From Inia geoffrensis (Eukaryota; Chordata; Mammalia; Artiodactyla; Iniidae), in contig CM070913.1 in assembly GCA_036417435.1 (NCBI GenBank), positions 2,594,680-2,658,679 of the forward strand: a stretch of DNA of 64,000 nt, given 5' to 3'. Below are positions 9,521 to 23,348 of the stretch, piece after piece. The notes beneath the pieces are model-generated. The model saw nothing but the letters and a program-made list of their open reading frames with translations. It did not search any database and was not told the DNA's origin. The position numbers were made by a program, and so were the translations under genes. Within the stretch, counting starts at the first letter, position 1. Every line of letters begins with the position of its first letter.

Positions 9521-10418
9521 GAATCCTAACCCTGACCCTCACCTGAAGCCTTACCCTCACCCGTGCCCTAATCTTAACCGGGACACTAACACTAACCCTT
9601 GCCCTTACACGAACGCTAACCCTTAAGCACTGTCGTACCCTAAGCTGTATCCTAATCCCTCTGCATTCCTTAACCCTAACCCTAACCCGAATCATAACCC
9701 TGACCCTCACCCGAAGCCTTACCCTCACCCGTGCCCTAATCTTAACCAGGCCACCAACGCTAACTCGTGCCCTCACACGTACGCTAAACCTTAAGCGTTG
9801 TCGTACTCTAAATTGTACCCTAATCCCTCCCCATTCCTTAAACCTAACCCTAACCCCATCCCTAAACCTGACCCACTTCCTATGCCCTACCCTAACCAAT
9901 GCCCTAATCTTAACCAGTACACAAACAATAACTCATGCCCTCAAACGTACGCTAACCCTTAAGCATTGTCGTACCCTATCCTTTACCCTAATCCCTCACC
10001 ATTCCGTAACCCTAACCCTAAGCGAAACCCTGAACGTGACCCTTTTCCGAGGCCTTACCCTCATCGGTGCCGTTGTCTTAACCAGTACACCAACACTAAC
10101 TCGTGCCCTCACACTTACGCTAACCCTTAAGCATTGTCGTACCCTAACCTGTACCCTAATCCCTCTCATTTCCCTAAACCTAACCCTAACCCGAATCCTA
10201 ACCCTGACCCACACCCGAAGCTTTACCCTCACCCGTGCCCTAATCTTAACCAGGACACCAAGACTAACTCGTGCCTTCAAACGTACGCTAACGCTAAACC
10301 GCAGCGGTACCCTAACCTGTACCCTAATCCCTCTCAATTCCCTAACCCTAACCCTAACCTGAAACCTAACCATGACACTCACTCGGAACTTTACCCTCAC
10401 CCGTGTCCTAATTTTAAC

Positions 10419-11594
10419 CAGTACATCAACACTAACCCATGCCCTCTAACTTACGCCAACCCTAAGCCATTGCCCTACCCTAACCTGTACCCTAATCAAT
10501 CCCCATTCCCTAACCCTAACCCTAACCCTAACCGTTAACGTGACCCTCTTCCGAGGCCTTACCCTCACCCGTGCCCTAATCGTAAGCAGTACACTAACAC
10601 TAACTAGTGACCTCACACGTACGCTAAACCTTAAGCGTTGTGGTACCCAAAACTGTGCCCTAATATCGCCCCATTCCCTAACCCTAACCCTAACCCGAAT
10701 TCTATCACTGACCCTCACCCGAAACCTTACCCTCACCCGTGCCCTAATCTTAACCAGGACACCAACACTATCTTGTGCCCTCACACGTACGCTAACCCTT
10801 AATCGTTGTCGTACCCTAAACTGTACCCTAATCCCTCCCCATTCCCTAACCCTAACCCTAACCCGAATCCTACCCGTGACCCTCACCTGAAGCCTTACCC
10901 TCACCCGTGCCCTTAACTTAACCAGGACACTAACACTAACCCTTGCCCTCACACGAACGCTAACCCATAAGCACTGTCGTACCCTAAGCTGTACCCTAAT
11001 CCCTCTGCATTCCTCAACCCTAACCCTAACCCCATCCCTAAACCTGACCCACTTCCGATGCCCTACCCTAACCAATGCCCTAATCTTAACCAGTACACAA
11101 ACACTAACTCATGCCCTCAAACGTACGCTAACCCTTAAGCATTGTTGTACCCTATCCTGTACCCTAATCCCTTTCCATTCCCTAACCCTAACCCTAAGCG
11201 AAACCCTGAACGTGACCCTTTTCCGAGGCCTTACCCTCATCGGTGCCGTTGTCTTAACCAGTACACCAACACTAACTCGTGCCCTCACACTTACGCTAAC
11301 CCTTAAGCATTGTCGTACCCTAACCTGTACCCTAATCCCTCTCCATTCCCTAACCCTAACCCTAACCCGAATCCTAACCCTAACCCTCACCCGAACCCTT
11401 ACCCTCACCCGTGCCCTAATCTTAACCAGGACACCAAGACAAACTCGTGCCCTCAAACGTACGCTAACACTAAACCGCAGCGGTACCCTAACCTGTACCC
11501 TAATCCCTCTCCATTCCCTAACCCTAACCCTAACCTGAAACCTAACCATGACACTCACCCGAAACTTTACCCTCACCCGTGTCCTAATTTTAAC
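10419..11594 (+). repeat. HOR unit 9, seven monomers ABC[D/E]FGH (1176 bp)
   Basis: This unit is near-identical to unit 2 (offset 9068) with the same D/E junction in the monomer at 10923. The H head has ACCAAGACAAACTCG. Confidence 0.9.
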
Positions 11595-12602
11595 CAGTAC
11601 ATCAACACTAACACATGCCCTCTAACGTACGCCAACCCTAAGCCATTGCCGTACCCTAACATGTACCCTAATCAATCCCCATTCCCTAACCCTAACCCTA
11701 ACCCTAACCCTTAACGTGACCCTCTTCCGAGGCCTTACCCTCACCCGTGCCCTAATCGTAAGCAGTACACTAACACTAACTAGTGACCTCACACGTACGC
11801 TAAACCTTAAGCGTTGTGGTACCCTAAACTGTGCCCTAATATCTCCCCATTCCTTAACCCTAACCCTAACCCGAATCCTAACCCTGACCCTCACCCGAAG
11901 CCTTACCCTCACCCGTGCCCTAATCTTAACCAGGACACCAACACTAACTCGTGCCCTCACATATACGCTAAACCTTAAGCGTTGTCATACCCTAAATTGT
12001 ACCCTAATCCCTCCCCATTCCTTAACCCTAACCCTAACCCCATCCCTAAACCTGACCCACTTAGGATGCCCTACACTAACCAATGCCCTAATCTTAACCA
12101 GTACACAAACACTAACTCATGCCCTCAAACGTACGCTAACCCTTAAGCATTGTCGTACCCTATCCTGTACCCTAATCCCTCCACATTCCCTAACCCTAAC
12201 CCTAAGCGAAACCCTGAACGTGACCCTTTCCCTAGGCCTTACCCTCATCGGTGCCGTTGTCTTAACCAGTACACCAACACTAACTCGTGCCCTCACACTT
12301 ACGCTAACCCTTAAGCATTGTCGTACCCTAACCTGTACCCTAATCCCACTCCATTCCCCAACCCTAACCCTAACCCGAATCCTAACCCTGACCCTCACCC
12401 GAACCCTTACCCTCACCCGTGCCCTAATCTTAACCAGGACACCAAGACAAACTCGTGCCTTCAAACGTACGCTAACACTAAACCGCAGCGGTACCCTAAC
12501 CTGTACCCTAATCCCTCTCCATTCCCTAACCCTAACCCTAACCTGAAACCTAACCATGACACTCACCCGAAACTTTACCCTCACCCGTGTCCTCATTTTA
12601 AC
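11595..12602 (+). repeat. HOR unit 10, six monomers A[B/D]EFGH (1008 bp)
   Basis: The B head at 11763 runs into a D tail, then E at 11931, so two monomers are lost. E and F are of the AGGATG/CCTAGG lineage. A reads CCTAACATGTACC. Confidence 0.88.
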
Positions 12603-13944
12603 CAGTACATCAACACTAACCCATGCCCTGTAACGTACGCCAACCCTAAGCCTTTGCCGTACCTTAACCTGTACCCTAATCAAACCCATTCCCTAACCCT
12701 AACCCTAACCCTAACCCTTAACGTGACCCTCTTCCGAGGCCTTAGCCTCACCCGTGCCCTAATCGTAATCAGTACACTAACACTAACTAGTGACCTCACA
12801 CGTAGGCTAAACCTTAAGCGTTGTGGTACCCTAAACTGTGCCCTAATATCTCCCCATTCCCTAACCCTAACCCTAACCCGAATTCTATCCCTGACCCTCA
12901 CCCGAAACCTTACCCTCACCCGTGCCCTTATCTTAACCAGGACACCAACACTAACTTGTGCCCTCACACGTACGCTAACCCTTAATCATTGTCGTACCCT
13001 AAACTGTACCCTAATCCCTCCCCATTCCCTAACCCTAACCCTAACCCGAATCCTAACCCTGACCCTCACCTGAAGCCTTACCCTCACCCGTGCCCTAATC
13101 TTAAACAGGACACTAACACTAACCCTTGCCCTCACACGAACGCTAAGCCTTAAGCACTGTCGTACCCTAAGCTGTAACCTAATCCCTCTGCATTCCTTAA
13201 CCCTAAGCCTTACCCGAATCCTAACCCTGACCCTCACCCGAAGCCTTACCCTCACCCGTGCCCTAATCTTAACCAGAACACCAACACTAACACGTGCCCT
13301 CACACGTACGCTAAACCTTAAGCGTTGTCGTACCTTAAATTGTACCCTAATCCCTCCCCATTCCTTAACCCTAACCCTAACCCCATCCCTAAACCTGACC
13401 CACTTCCGATGCCCTACCCTAACCAATGCCCTAATCTTAACCAGTACACAAACACTAACTCATGCCCTCAAACGTACCCTAACCCTTAAGCATTGTCATA
13501 TCCTATCCTGTACCCTAATCCCTCCCCATTCCCTAACCCTAACCCTAAGCGAAACCCTGAACGTGACCCTTTTCCGAGTCCTTACCCTCATCGGTGCCGT
13601 TGTCTTAACCAGTACCCAACACTAACTCGTGCCCTCACACTTACGCTAACCCTTAAGCATTGTCATACCCTAACCTGTACCCTAATCTCTCTCCATTCCC
13701 TAACCCTAACCCTAAACCGAATCCTAACCCTGACCCTCACCCGAAGCCTTACCCTCACCCGTGCCCTAATCTTAACCAGGACACCAAGACTAATTCGTGC
13801 CCTCACACGTACGCTAACACTAAACCGCAGCGGTACCCTAACCTGTACCCTAATCCCTCTCCATTCCCTAACCCTAACCCTAACCTGAAACCTAACCATG
13901 ACACTCACCCGATACTTTACCCTCACCCGTGTCCTAATTTTAAC
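12603..13944 (+). repeat. HOR unit 11, complete ABCDEFGH, two bases short (1342 bp)
   Basis: One-base losses occur in A (AATCAAACCCATT near 12680) and in G (CAGTACCCAAC at 13610). Both are shared with unit 5. The A head region reads CCCTGTAACG and CCTTTGCCG, also as in unit 5. The D head is CTTAAACAGGACAC. Confidence 0.88.
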
Positions 13945-15288
13945 CAGTACATCAACACTAACCCATGCCCTCTAACGTACGCCAAACCTAAGCCATTGCC
14001 GTACCCTAACCTGTACCCTAATCAATCCCCTTTCCCTAACCCTAACCCTAACCCTAACCCTTAACGTGACCCTCTTCCAAGGCCTTACCCTCACCCGTGC
14101 CCTAATCGTAAGCAGTACACTAACACTAACTAGTGACCTCACATGTACGCTAAACCTTAAGCGTTGTGGTACCCTAAACTGTGCCCTAATATCTCCCCAT
14201 TCCCTAACCCTAACCCTAACCCGAATTCTATCCCTGACCCTCACCCGAAACCTTACACTCACCCGTGCCCTAATCTTAACCAGGACACCATCACTAACTT
14301 GTGCCCTCACACGTACGCTAACCCTTAATCGTTGTCGTACCCTAAATTGTACCCTAATCCCTCCCCATTACCTAACCCTAACCCTAACCCGAATCCTAAC
14401 CCTGACCCTCACCTGAAGCCTTACCCTCACCCGTGCCCTAATCTTAACCAGGACACTAACACTAACCCTTGCCCTCACACGAACGCTAACCCTTATGCAC
14501 TGTCGTACCCTAAGCTGTACCCTAATCCCTCTGCATTCCTTAACCCTAACCCTAACCCGAATCCTAACCCTGACCCTCAACCGAAGCCTTACCTTCACCC
14601 GTGCCCTAATCTTAACCAGGACACCAACACTAACTCGTGCCCTCACACATACGCTAAACCTTAAGCGTTGTCATACCCTAAATTGTACCCTAATCCCTCC
14701 CCATTCCTTAACCCTAACCCTAACCCCATCCCTAAACCTGACCCACTTAGGATGCCCTACACTAACCAATGCCCTAATCTTAACCAGTACACAAACACTA
14801 ACTCATGCCCTCAAACGTACGCTAACCCTTAAGCATGGTCGTACCCTATCCTGTACCCTAATCCCTCCACATTCCCTAACCCTAACCCTAAGCGAAACCC
14901 TGAACGTGACCCTTTCCCTAGGCCTTACCCTCATCGGTGCCGTTGTCTTAACCAATACACCAACACTAACTCGTGCCCTCACACTTACGCTAACCCTTAA
15001 GCATTGTCGTACCCTAACCTGTACCCTAATCCCACTCCATTCCCCAACCCTAACCCTAACCCGAATCCTAACCCTGACCCTCACCCGAAGCCTTACCCTC
15101 ACCCGTGCCCTAATCTTAACCAGGACACCAAGACTAACTCGTGCCCTCACACGTACGCTAACACTAAACCGCAGCGGTACCCTAACCTGTACCCGAATCC
15201 CTCTCCATTCCCTAACCCTAACCCTAACCTGAAACCTAACCATGACACTCACCCGAAACTTTACCCTCACCCGTGTCCTAATTTTAAC
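13945..15288 (+). repeat. HOR unit 12, complete ABCDEFGH (1344 bp)
   Basis: AGGATG/CCTAGG lineage. Private variants are AAGCATGGTCG in F and CCAATACACC at the G head. Both reappear in the unit at 47532, which places that unit as a copy of this region. Confidence 0.9.
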
Positions 15289-16631
15289 CAGTACGTCAAC
15301 ACTAACCCATGCCCTCTAATGTACGCCAACCCTAAGCCATTGCCGTACACTAACCTGTACCCTAATCAATCCCCATTCCCTAACCCTAACCCTAACCCTA
15401 ACCCTTAACGTGACCCTCTTCCGAAGCCTTACCCTCACCCGTGCCCTAATCGTAAGCAGTACACTAACACTAACTAGTGACCTCACACGTACGCTAAACC
15501 TTAAGCGTTGTCGTACCCTAAACTGTGCCCTAATATCTCCCCATTCCCTAACCCTAACCCTATCCCGAATTCTATCCCTGACCCTCACCCGAAACCTTAC
15601 CCTCACCCGTGCCCTTATCTTAACCAGGACACCAACACTAACTTGTACCCTCACACGTATGCTGACCCTTAATCGTTGTCGTACCCTAAACTGTACCCTA
15701 ATCCCTCCCCATTCCCTAACCCTAACCCTAACCCGAATCCTAACCCTGACCCTCACCTGAAGCCTTACCCTCACCCGTGCCCTAATCTTAACCAGGACAC
15801 TAACACTAACCCTTGCCCTCACACGAACGCTAACCCTTAAGCACTGTCGTACCCTAAGCTGTAACCTAATCCCTCTGCATTCCTTAACCCTAAGCCTTAC
15901 CCGAATCCTAACCCTGACCCTCACCCGAAGCCTTACCCTCACCCGTGCCCTAATCTTAACCAGAACACCAACACTAACTCGTGCCCTCACACGTACGCTA
16001 AACCTTAAGCGTTGTCGTACCTTAAATTGTACCCTAATCCCTCCCCATTCCTTAACCCTAACCCTAACCCCATCCCTAAACCTGACCCACTTCCGATGCC
16101 CAACCCTAACCAATGCCCTAATCTTAACCAGTACACAAACACTAACTCATGCCCTCAAACGTACCCTAACCCTTAAGCATTGTCATATCCTATCCTGTAC
16201 CCTAATCCCTCCCCATTCCCTAACCCTAACCCTAAGCGAAACCCTGAACGTGACCCTTTTCCGAGTCCTTACCCTCATCGGTGCCGTTGTCTTAACCAGT
16301 ACCCAACACTAACTCGTGCCCTCACACTTACGCTAACCCTTAAGCATTGTCATACCCTAACCTGTACCCTAATCCCTCTCCATTCCCTAACCCTAACCCT
16401 AACCCGAATCCTAACCCTGACCCTCACCCGAAGCCTTACCCTCACCCGTGCCCTAATCTTAACCAGGACACCAAGACTAACTCGTGCCCTGACACGTACG
16501 CTAACACTAAACCGCAACGGTACCCTAACCTGTACCCTAATCCCTCTCCATTCCCTAACCCTAACCCTAACCTGAAACCTAACCATGACACTCACCCGAT
16601 ACTTTACCCTCACCCGTGTCCTAATTTTAAC
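15289..16631 (+). repeat. HOR unit 13, complete ABCDEFGH (1343 bp)
   Basis: A has the CTAATGTACGCC form. G has the CAGTACCCAAC deletion. Private markers CCGATGCCCAACC in E and CCGCAACGG in H are shared with the unit at 19487. The H tail reads ACCCGATAC. Confidence 0.9.
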
Positions 16632-17807
16632 CAGTACATCAACACTAACCCATGCCCTCTAATGTACGCCAAACCTAAGCCATTGCCGTACCCTAACCTG
16701 TACCCTAATCAATCCCCATTCCCTAACCCTAACCCTAACCCTAACCCTTAACGTGACCCTCTTCCGAGGCCTTACCCTCACCCGTGCCCTAATCGTAAGC
16801 AGTACACTAACACTAACTAGTGACCTCACACGTATGCTAAACCTTAAGCGTTGTGGTACCCTAAACTGTGCCCTAATATCTCCCCATTCCCTAACCCTAA
16901 CCCTAACCCGAATTCTATCCCTGACCCTCACCCGAAACCTTACCCTCACCAGTGCCCTAATCTTAACCAGGACACCAACACTAACTTGTGCCCCCACACG
17001 TACGCTAACCCTTAATCGTTGTCGTACCCTAAATTGTACCCTAATCCCTCCCCATTACCTAACCCTAACCCTAACCCGAATCCTAACCCTGACCCTCACC
17101 TGAAGCCTTACCCTCACCCGTGCCCTAATCTTAACCAGGACACCAACACTAACTCGTGCCCTCACAGGTACGCTAAACCTTAAGCGTTGTCGTACCCTAA
17201 ATTGTACCCTAAACCCTCCCCATTCCTTAACCCTAACCCTAACCCCATCCCTTAACCTGACCCACTTCCGATGCCCTACCCTAACCAATGCCCTAATCTT
17301 AACCAGTACACAAACACTAACTCATGCCCTCAAACATATGCTAACCCTTAAGCATTGCCGTACCCTATCCTGTACCCTAATCCCTCCCCATTCCCTAACC
17401 CTAACCCTAAGCGAAACCCTGAACGTGACCCTTTTCCGAGGCCTTACCCTCATCGGTGCCGTTGTCTTAAACAGTACACCAACACTAACTCGTGCCCTCA
17501 CACTTACACTAACCCTTAAGCATTGTCGTACCCTAACCTGTACCCTAATCCCTCTCCATTCCCTAACCCTAACCCTAACCCGAATCCTAACCCTGAGCCT
17601 CACCCGAAGCCTTACCCTCACCCGTGCCCTAATCTTAACCAGGACACCAAGACTAACTCGTGCCCTCAAACGTACGCTAACACTAAACCGCACCGGTACC
17701 CTAAACTGTACCCTAATCCCTCTCCATTCCCTAACCCTAACCCTAACCTGGAACCTAACCATGACACTCATCCGAAACTTTACCCTCACCCGTGTCCTAA
17801 TTTTAAC
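16632..17807 (+). repeat. HOR unit 14, seven monomers AB[C/D]EFGH (1176 bp)
   Basis: Markers are CCCTCACCAGTGCC in the B tail, CCCATTACC in C, CTCACAGGTACG in E, CAAACATATGC in F, CTTAAACAGTACACC at the G head and CACTCATCCG in the H tail. The set recurs in every second unit of the 3862-bp blocks. Confidence 0.9.
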
Positions 17808-19486
17808 CAGTACATCAACACTAACCCATGCCCTCTAAAGTACGCCAACCCTAAGCCATTGCCGTACCCTAACCTGTACCCTAATCAATCCCCATTCCCT
17901 AACCCTAACCCTAACCCTAACCCTTAACGTGACCCTCTTTCGAGGCCTTACCCTCACCCGTTCCCTAATCGTAAGCAGTACACTAACACTAACTAGTGAC
18001 CTCACACGTATGCTAAACCTTAAGCGTTGTGGTACCCTAAACTGTGCCCTAATATCTCCCCATTCCCTAACCCTAACCCTAACCCGAATCCTAACCCTGA
18101 CCCTCACCCGAAGCCTTACCCTCACCCATGCCCTAATCTTAACCAGGACACTAACACTAACCCTTGCCCTCACACGAACGCTACCCTTAAGCACTGTCGT
18201 ACCCTAAGCTGTACCCTAATCCCTCTGCATTCCTTAACCCTAACCCTAACCCGAATCCTAACCCTGACCCTCACCCGAAGCCTTACCCTCACCCGTGCCC
18301 TAATGTTAACCAGGACACCAACACTAACTCGTGCCCTCACACGTACGCTAAACCTTAAGCGTTGTCGTACCCTAAATTGTACCCTAATCCCTCCCCATTC
18401 CTTAACCCTAACCCTAACCCCATCCCTAAACCTGACCCACTTCCGATGCCCTACCCTAACCAATGCCCTAATCTTAACCAGTACACAAACACTAACTCAT
18501 GCCCTCAAACGTACGCTAACCCTTAAGCATTGTCGTACACTATCCTGTACCCTAATCCCTCCCCATTCCCTAACCCTAACCCTAAGCGAAACCCTGAACA
18601 TGACCCTTTTCCGAGGCCTTACCCTCATCGGTACCGTTGTCTTAACCAGTACACCAACACTAACTCGTGCCCTCACACTTACGCTAACCCTTAAGCATTG
18701 TCGTACCCTAACCTGTACCCTAATCCCTCTCCATTCCCTAACCCTAAACCTAACCCGAATCCTAACCCTGACCCTCACCCGAAGCGTTACCCTCACCCGT
18801 GCCCTAATCTTAACCAGGACACCAAGACTAACTCGTGCCCTCACACGAAAGCTAACCCTTAAGCATTGTCGTACCCTAACCTGTACCCTAATGCCTCTCA
18901 TTTCCCTAAACCTAACCCTAACCCGAATCCTAACCCTGACCCACACCCGAAGCTTTACCCTCAGCCGTGCCCTAATCTTAACCAGGACACCAAGACTAAC
19001 TCGTGCCCTCACACGAAAGCTAACCCTTAAGCATTGTCGCACCCTATCCTTTACCCTAATCCCTCACCATTCCGTAACCCTAACCCTAAGCGAAACCCTG
19101 AACGTGACCCTTTTCCGAGGCCTTACCCTCATCGGTGCCGTTGTCTTAACCAGTACACCAACACTAACTCGTGCCCTCACACTTACGCTAACCCTTAAGC
19201 ATTGTCGTACCCTAACCTGTACCCTAATCCCTCTCATTTCCCTAAACCTAACCCTAACCCGAATCCTAACCCTGACCCACACCCGAAGCTTTACCCTCAC
19301 CCGTGCCCTAATCTTAACCAGGACACCAAGACTAACTCGTGCCTTCAAACGTACGCTAACGCTAAACCGCAGCGGTACCCTAACCTGTACCCTAATCCCT
19401 CTCAATTCCCTAACCCTAACCCTAACCTGAAACCTAACCATGACACTCACTCGGAACTTTACCCTCACCCGTGTCCTAATTTTAAC
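17808..19486 (+). repeat. HOR unit 15, ten monomers A[B/C]DEFG[H/G][H/F]GH (1679 bp)
   Basis: D has the GCTACCCTTAAG one-base loss. Two consecutive monomers with H heads and CACACGAAAGC (18815, 18983) carry G and F tails. A normal G and an H with CTCGGAAC follow. Later third units have only the first hybrid. Confidence 0.87.
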
Positions 19487-20829
19487 CAGTACATCAACAC
19501 TAACCCATGCCCTCTAATGTACGCCAACCCTAAGCCATTGCCGTACACTAACCTGTACCCTAATCAATCCCCATTCCCTAACCCTAACCCTAACCCTAAC
19601 CCTTAACGTGACCCCCTTCCGAAGCCTTACCCTCACCCGTGCCCTAATCGTAAGCAGTACACTAACACTAACTAGTGACCTCACACGTACGCTAAACCTT
19701 AAGCGTTGTCGTACCCTAAACTGTGCCCTAATATCTCCCCATTCCCTAACCCTAACCCTATCCCGAATTCTATCCCTGACCCTCACCCGAAACCTTACCC
19801 TCACCCGTGCCCTTATCTTAACCAGGACACCAACACTAACTTGTACCCTCACACGTATGCTGACCCTTAATCGTTGTCGTACCCTAAACTGTACCCTAAT
19901 CCCTCCCCATTCCCTAACCCTAACCCTAACCCGAATCCTAACCCTGACCCTCACCTGAAGCCTTACCCTCACCCGTGCCCTAATCTTAACCAGGACACTA
20001 ACACTAACCCTTGCCCTCACACGAACGCTAACCCTTAAGCACTGTCGTACCCTAAGCTGTAACCTAATCCCTCTGCATTCCTTAACCCTAAGCCTTACCC
20101 GAATCCTAACCCTGACCCTCACCCGAAGCCTTACCCTCACCCGTGCCCTAATCTTAACCAGAACACCAACACTAACTCGTGCCCTCACACGTACGCTAAA
20201 CCTTAAGCGTTGTCGTACCTTAAATTGTACCCTAATCCCTCCCCATTCCTTAACCCTAACCCTAACCCCATCCCTAAACCTGACCCACTTCCGATGCCCA
20301 ACCCTAACCAATGCCCTAATCTTAACCAGTACACAAACACTAACTCATGCCCTCAAACGTACCCTAACCCTTAAGCATTGTCATATCCTATCCTGTACCC
20401 TAATCCCTCCCCATTCCCTAACCCTAACCCTAAGCGAAACCCTGAACATGACCCTTTTCCGAGTCCTTACCCTCATCGGTGCCGTTGTCTTAACCAGTAC
20501 CCAACACTAACTCGTGCCCTCACACTTACGCTAACCCTTAAGCATTGTCATACCCTAACCTGTACCCTAATCCCTCTCCATTCCCTAACCCTAACCCTAA
20601 CCCGAATCCTAACCCTGACCCTCACCCGAAGCCTTACCCTCACCCGTGCCCTAATCTTAACCAGGACACCAAGACTAACTCGTGCCCTGACACGTACGCT
20701 AACACTAAACCGCAACGGTACCCTAACCTGTACCCTAATCCCTCTCCATTCCCTAACCCTAACCCTAACCTGAAACCTAACCATGACACTCACCCGATAC
20801 TTTACCCTCACCCGTGTCCTAATTTTAAC
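19487..20829 (+). repeat. HOR unit 16, complete ABCDEFGH (1343 bp)
   Basis: Near-identical to unit 13 (offset 4198). It shares CCGATGCCCAACC and the G-head deletion at 20495. Its B head begins in ACGTGACCCCCTTCC, a small private change. Confidence 0.9.
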
Positions 20830-22005
20830 CAGTACATCAACACTAACCCATGCCCTCTAACGTACGCCAAACCTAAGCCATTGCCGTACCCTAACCTGTA
20901 CCCTAATCAATCCCCATTCCCTAACCCTAACCCTAACCCTAACCCTTAACGTGACCCTCTTCCGAGGCCTTACCCTCACCCGTGCCCTAATCGTAAGCAG
21001 TACACTAACACTAACTAGTGACCTCACACGTATGCTAAACCTTAAGCGTTGTGGTACCCTAAACTGTGCCCTAATATCTCCCCATTCCCTAACCCTAACC
21101 CTAACCCGAATTCTATCCCTGACCCTCACCCGAAACCTTACCCTCACCAGTGCCCTAATATTAACCAGGACACCAACACTAACTTGTGCCCCCACACGTA
21201 CGCTAACCCTTAATCGTTGTCATACCCTAAATTGTACCCTAATCCCTCCCCATTACCTAACCCTAACCCTAACCCGAATCCTAACCCTGACCCTCACCTG
21301 AAGCCTTACCCTCACCCGTGCCCTAATCTTAACCAGGACACCAACACTAACTCGTGCCCTCACAGGTACGCTAAACCTTAAGCGTTGTCGTACCCTAAAT
21401 TGTACCCTAAACCCTCCCCATTCCTTAACCCTAACCCTAACCCCATCCCTTAACCTGACCCACTTCCGATGCCCTACCCTAACCAATGCCCTAATCTTAA
21501 CCAGTACACAAACACTAACTCATGCCCTCAAACATATGCTAACCCTTAAGCATTGTCGTACCCTATCCTGTACCCTAATCCCTCCCCATTCCCTAACCCT
21601 AACCCTAAGCGAAACCCTGAACGTGACCCTTTTCCGAGGCCTTACCCTCATCGGTGCCGTTGTCTTAAACAGTACACCAACACTAACTCGTGCCCTCACA
21701 CTTACACTAACCCTTAAGCATTGTCGTACCCTAACCTGTACCCTAATCCCTCTCCATTCCCTAACCCTAACCCTAACCCGAATCCTAACCCTGAGCCTCA
21801 CCCGAAGCCTTACCCTCACCCGTGCCCTAATCTTAACCAGGACACCAAGACTAACTCGTGCCCTCAAACGTACGCTAACACTAAACCGCACCGGTACCCT
21901 AAACTGTACCCTAATCCCTCTCCATTCCCTAACCCTAACCCTAACCTGGAACCTAACCATGACACTCATCCGAAACTTTACCCTCACCCGTGTCCTAATT
22001 TTAAC
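20830..22005 (+). repeat. HOR unit 17, seven monomers AB[C/D]EFGH (1176 bp)
   Basis: Same marker set as unit 14. Private changes are CTAATATTAACC before C and GTTGTCATACCC in C. Confidence 0.9.
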
Positions 22006-23348
22006 CAGTACATCAACACTAACCCATGCCCTCTAAAGTACGCCAACCCTAAGCCATTGCCGTACCCTAACCTGTACCCTAATCAATCCCCATTCCCTAA
22101 CCCTAACCCTAACCCTAACCCTTAACGTGACCCTCTTTCGAGGCCTTACCCTCACCCGTTCCCTAATCGTAAGCAGTACACTAACACTAACTAGTGACCT
22201 CACACGTATGCTAAACCTTAAGCGTTGTGGTACCCTAAACTGTGCCCTAATATCTCCCCATTCCCTAACCCTAACCCTAACCCGAATCCTAACCCTGACC
22301 CTCACCCGAAGCCTTACCCTCACCCATGCCCTAATCTTAACCAGGACACTAACACTAACCCTTGCCCTCACACGAACGCTACCCTTAAGCACTGTCGTAC
22401 CCTAAGCTGTACCCTAATCCCTCTGCATTCCTTAACCCTAACCCTAACCCGAATCCTAACCCTGACCCTCACCCGAAGCCTTACCCTCACCCGTGCCCTA
22501 ATGTTAACCAGGACACCAACACTAACTCGTGCCCTCACACGTACGCTAAACCTTAAGCGTTGTCGTACCCTAAATTGTACCCTAATCCCTCCCCATTCCT
22601 TAACCCTAACCCTAACCCCATCCCTAAACCTGACCCACTTCCGATGCCCTACCCTAACCAATGCCCTAATCTTAACCAGTACACAAACACTAACTCATGC
22701 CCTCAAACGTACGCTAACCCTTAAGCATTGTCGTACACTATCCTGTACCCTAATCCCTCCCCATTCCCTAACCCTAACCCTAAGCGAAACCCTGAACATG
22801 ACCCTTTTCCGAGGCCTTACCCTCATCGGTACCGTTGTCTTAACCAGTACACCAACACTAACTCGTGCCCTCACACTTACGCTAACCCTTAAGCATTGTC
22901 GTACCCTAACCTGTACCCTAATCCCTCTCCATTCCCTAACCCTAAACCTAACCCGAATCCTAACCCTGACCCTCACCCGAAGCGTTACCCTCACCCGTGC
23001 CCTAATCTTAACCAGGACACCAAGACTAACTCGTGCCCTCACACGAAAGCTAACCCTTAAGCATTGTCGTACCCTAACCTGTACCCTAATGCCTCTCATT
23101 TCCCTAAACCTAACCCTAACCCGAATCCTAACCCTGACCCACACCCGAAGCTTTACCCTCAGCCGTGCCCTAATCTTAACCAGGACACCAAGACTAACTC
23201 GTGCCTTCAAACGTACGCTAACGCTAAACCGCAGCGGTAACCTAACATGTACCCTAATCCCTCTCCATTCCCTAACCCTAACCCTAACCTGAAACCTAAC
23301 CATGACACTCACCCGAAACTTTACCCTCACCCGTGTCCTAATTTTAAC
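22006..23348 (+). repeat. HOR unit 18, eight monomers A[B/C]DEFG[H/G]H (1343 bp)
   Basis: Monomers start at 22006, 22174, 22342, 22509, 22677, 22845, 23013 and 23181. The 167-bp D carries GCTACCC. H reads GCGGTAACCTAACATG. Confidence 0.9.

Larger units (their letters stand above)
9075..10418 (+). repeat. HOR unit 8, complete ABCDEFGH (1344 bp)
   Basis: Markers are AAAACTTAAGTGTTG in B, CTTAACCGGGACAC at the D head (9579), CAGGCCACC at the E head and CTCACCATTCCG in F. It is very close to the beta first units at 27211, 37623 and 45012. Confidence 0.9.
15289..19486 (+). repeat. Third-level block S1 (units 13-15, 25 monomers, 4198 bp)
   Basis: This is the first copy of the three-unit block. 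It equals the 3862-bp block plus two extra monomers near its right end, where H/G and H/F hybrids precede a normal G-H pair. Confidence 0.85.
19487..23348 (+). repeat. Third-level block S2 (units 16-18, 23 monomers, 3862 bp)
   Basis: Monomer counts are 8+7+8. The first unit is the unit 13 type and not the unit 19 type, so S2 is a transition copy between the left flank and the alternating alpha/beta region. Confidence 0.88.

Noticed and set aside
18027..19430. Longest open frame, 467 codons, Pro-Asn then Leu-Thr repeats on the + strand
   Set aside because: The change from Pro-Asn to Leu-Thr comes from the one-base deletion in D that shifts the hexamer frame. Composition follows the repeat exactly, so there is no evidence of coding.
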